From the NCBI RefSeq assembly GCF_021726515.1, contig NZ_JAKKCJ010000002.1, positions 434,001 to 498,000 on the forward strand: 64,000 nt of DNA, written 5' to 3'. Positions 62,407 through 64,000 of this stretch are shown here, one piece after another (position 1 is the stretch's first letter; every line of letters starts with the position of its first letter). Source of the stretch: Vibrio sp. CK2-1. GTDB taxonomy: Bacteria > Pseudomonadota > Gammaproteobacteria > Enterobacterales > Vibrionaceae. The notes beneath the pieces are model-generated. The model was not told the origin of the DNA and made no database searches. It worked only from the letters and a program-made list of their open reading frames with translations. A program made the position numbers and the translations under genes.

Positions 62407-63342
62407 TTATTTCTTCATTTGTTCATCAAGGTATTGTTGCGCACCAGGGTGTAGTGCAATGCCTGATAGTTTGTTCATATTCTCAAGTGTCGTGAATTTA
62501 GTTACTCCAACCACTTGGCGAATTTTCTTCATGTTATCAAACGCTACTTTAGTCATTTCATAAGCTTGCTCTTGTGGCATATTCTTATTTACGACCAGAA
62601 CATTCCATACCGCTGGCGTGGTAAATGCTGGGACGTTTTTATAAGTTTCAGCCGGTGCTTCTAGTGGTTGATAAGATGGATTGGCAGCAATGATCTTTTG
62701 CATATCATCTTCGCTAAAAGACAAAATACGAATGTCGCGAGTCAGGGCTAATTCGGTAATCGCACCAACGCCTAAACTGCCTACGATCACGCCGGCATCA
62801 ATTTGACCATTGGCGAGCGCATTGGTTGTCGCAGTGTAGTTAAGCGACTGAGGTTTCACGTCACTTTCATTAATGCCTAGGGTACTTAAAATATTGACCG
62901 CACTAACACGCGTACCCGAACCTGGCGCACCTAGAGAAATACGTTTACCTTTAAGGTCGGCAATTGAGTGAATATCAGAGTTAGCTGGCACCATAAACTG
63001 AACCGCATTTGGATAAAGCGCAAACAGAACCGAGACATCCATCTTTCTTGGGAATGGCTTTACTCCTTCATTGGCTTGCAGAACTACGTTACCTTGTGCA
63101 ATACCAACCAGTTGTTTACCTGTCGCAACCTTGATGGTGTTTTCAACTGATGCTGCGGTCACTTCGGCACGCATATCAAAATCATCAATATTCTCACTCC
63201 AGATTTTGGCTAAAATGCCTCCAAGTGGGTAGTATGTACCGCTCTGGCTACCAGTTCCTATCGTATAGCTAGCTGCAAAAACGGGGATTGAAATCGCAAG
63301 TGATACGGCGACTAGGGTTTGTTTAGCAAATTTCTTTAACAT
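62407..63342 (-). CDS. TAXI family TRAP solute-binding protein
   Basis: Periplasmic substrate receptor for the adjacent fused TRAP permease. The 311-residue protein has a signal peptide ending PVFAAS, and the TAXI start YTIGTGSQSGTYYPLGGILAKIWSE. Later segments are RISLGAPGSGTRVSAVNIL, NGQIDAGVIVGSLGV and the C-terminal LHPGAQQYLDE. The ATG at 63342 is chosen over a GTG at 63348 for its GGGAAG RBS. Substrate unknown (glutamate and other organic acids have been shown for some relatives). Confidence 0.93.
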   Translation of the reverse strand: MLKKFAKQTLVAVSLAISIPVFAASYTIGTGSQSGTYYPLGGILAKIWSENIDDFDMRAEVTAASVENTIKVATGKQLVGIAQGNVVLQANEGVKPFPRKMDVSVLFALYPNAVQFMVPANSDIHSIADLKGKRISLGAPGSGTRVSAVNILSTLGINESDVKPQSLNYTATTNALANGQIDAGVIVGSLGVGAITELALTRDIRILSFSEDDMQKIIAANPSYQPLEAPAETYKNVPAFTTPAVWNVLVVNKNMPQEQAYEMTKVAFDNMKKIRQVVGVTKFTTLENMNKLSGIALHPGAQQYLDEQMKK

Positions 63343-63513
63343 GGTCACTTCCCTTTCTCGTTATAAAGTAAATCTAGATAACAACCGATTGAGTATAGAG
63401 TGAAATTTATTGTGAAAGAGTTGTTAAATTATCTAGGTGTGATTTCTAACAATGAATTACAACGAAAAGTTAAGTAACGTCACAAAAATGAATGACAAAT
63501 AAGAGAGCTGAGC

Positions 63514-64000
63514 ATGAATTTATCGGAATTACATATTCTTAGTAAACGAGTTGGCATTAAGCTAAAGCAGCAATCGCAAGTATTGGTAACCGCTGAATCA
63601 TGCACCGGTGGCGGAATCGCGACGGCAATAACCGATGCTTCAGGAAGTTCTGCTTGGTTTGATCGTGCATTTGTCACTTACAGTAATGAAGCTAAAATGG
63701 AAATGTTGGATGTTTCCGAGACGACGTTACTAGAGCATGGCGCGGTTAGTGAACAGACAGTAAAAGAAATGGCACTTGGCGCTTTGCAACATTCAAGAGG
63801 GACATTTGCCATATCAGTCAGTGGTATCGCAGGGCCTTCTGGTGGTAGCGATGAAAAGCCAGTTGGCACGGTTTGTTTTGGCTGGGCAAATTCACAAGGT
63901 GATCTCGAAATCGAAACCATGAATTTTAGTGGTAATCGTGAAGAAGTGAGGCTACAAGCTTGTTGGCATGCATTAGAGCACTTAGAAGATATGCTAGACA
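63514..64000 (+). CDS. pncC: Nicotinamide-nucleotide amidohydrolase (CinA C-domain), partial
   Basis: Deamidates NMN to nicotinate mononucleotide. The frame from the ATG at 63514 is open to the right edge (162 codons). Its sequence has LVTAESCTGGGIATAITDASGSS, AFVTYSNEAK, SVSGIAGPSGGSDEKPVGTV, all typical of CinA/PncC. Length near 165 residues is usual, so only a few residues are missing. In gammaproteobacteria recA commonly follows, but it lies outside the window. Confidence 0.93.
   Translation, partial: MNLSELHILSKRVGIKLKQQSQVLVTAESCTGGGIATAITDASGSSAWFDRAFVTYSNEAKMEMLDVSETTLLEHGAVSEQTVKEMALGALQHSRGTFAISVSGIAGPSGGSDEKPVGTVCFGWANSQGDLEIETMNFSGNREEVRLQACWHALEHLEDMLD

Overview
The window is chromosomal DNA from a gammaproteobacterium. 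The evidence points to a member of the Vibrionaceae, probably a Vibrio: low-to-moderate GC, twitching-motility ATPases pilT/pilU beside yggS/proC, Vibrio-like MutS, RpoS and RelA sequences, and a BarA/VarS-type hybrid kinase. The species cannot be named from this sequence. Almost every gene is core housekeeping, and the order largely follows the E. coli syntenic block from yqgF to rpoS-mutS. I see no rRNA, tRNA, CRISPR array, prophage or transposase gene.

Layout. 1-4 kb: proC (cut by the window edge) and yggS, divergent from pilT-pilU and a DUF3293 gene. 4-9.5 kb (minus strand): ruvX, yqgE, gshB, rsmE, a PAS-GGDEF gene, sprT and a DUF2189 membrane protein. 9.6-18 kb: metK, then on the plus strand tkt, epd, pgk, fbaA, mscS and yggE, a central-carbon cluster whose genes mostly end in clear terminators. 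19-22.5 kb (minus): serA, rpiA, fau, 6S RNA and zapA. 22.8-26 kb: ygfB, ubiH and ubiI, then a ytfK-like gene. 26-30 kb: a 630-bp gap with a candidate small RNA, ygfZ, sdhE-ygfX and nadB. 30.6-33.3 kb: the envelope-stress operon rpoE-rseA-rseB-rseC behind a sigma-E-type promoter. 33.4-40 kb: lepA, lepB, rnc, era, recO, pdxJ and acpS. 40-49.6 kb: barA (minus), rlmD, relA, mazG and pyrG. 49.7-57.2 kb: eno, ftsB, ispD, ispF, truD, surE, pcm, nlpD and rpoS. 57.4-64 kb: mutS, a TAXI-TRAP transporter pair and the start of pncC (right edge).

The genes serve lower glycolysis and the pentose phosphate pathway (tkt, rpiA, epd, pgk, fbaA, eno), SAM, serine, NAD, PLP, glutathione, ubiquinone and isoprenoid synthesis, translation and RNA processing, and global stress control (RpoE, RelA, RpoS, BarA, 6S RNA, YtfK).

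The most interesting material is between genes. There is a structured candidate sRNA (about 26244-26380), a 269-bp MITE-like palindromic element in the predicted mutS leader (60041-60309), and three copies of a short dispersed repeat (38023-38079, 51131-51226, 57321-57404). A metK leader has a MetJ-like box and a terminator-like inverted repeat, and a CRP-like site overlaps an excellent pyrG promoter. Relative to E. coli synteny, endA is replaced by a GGDEF gene and pepP is missing from the ygfB-ubiH junction. I did not find a clearly new multi-gene system.
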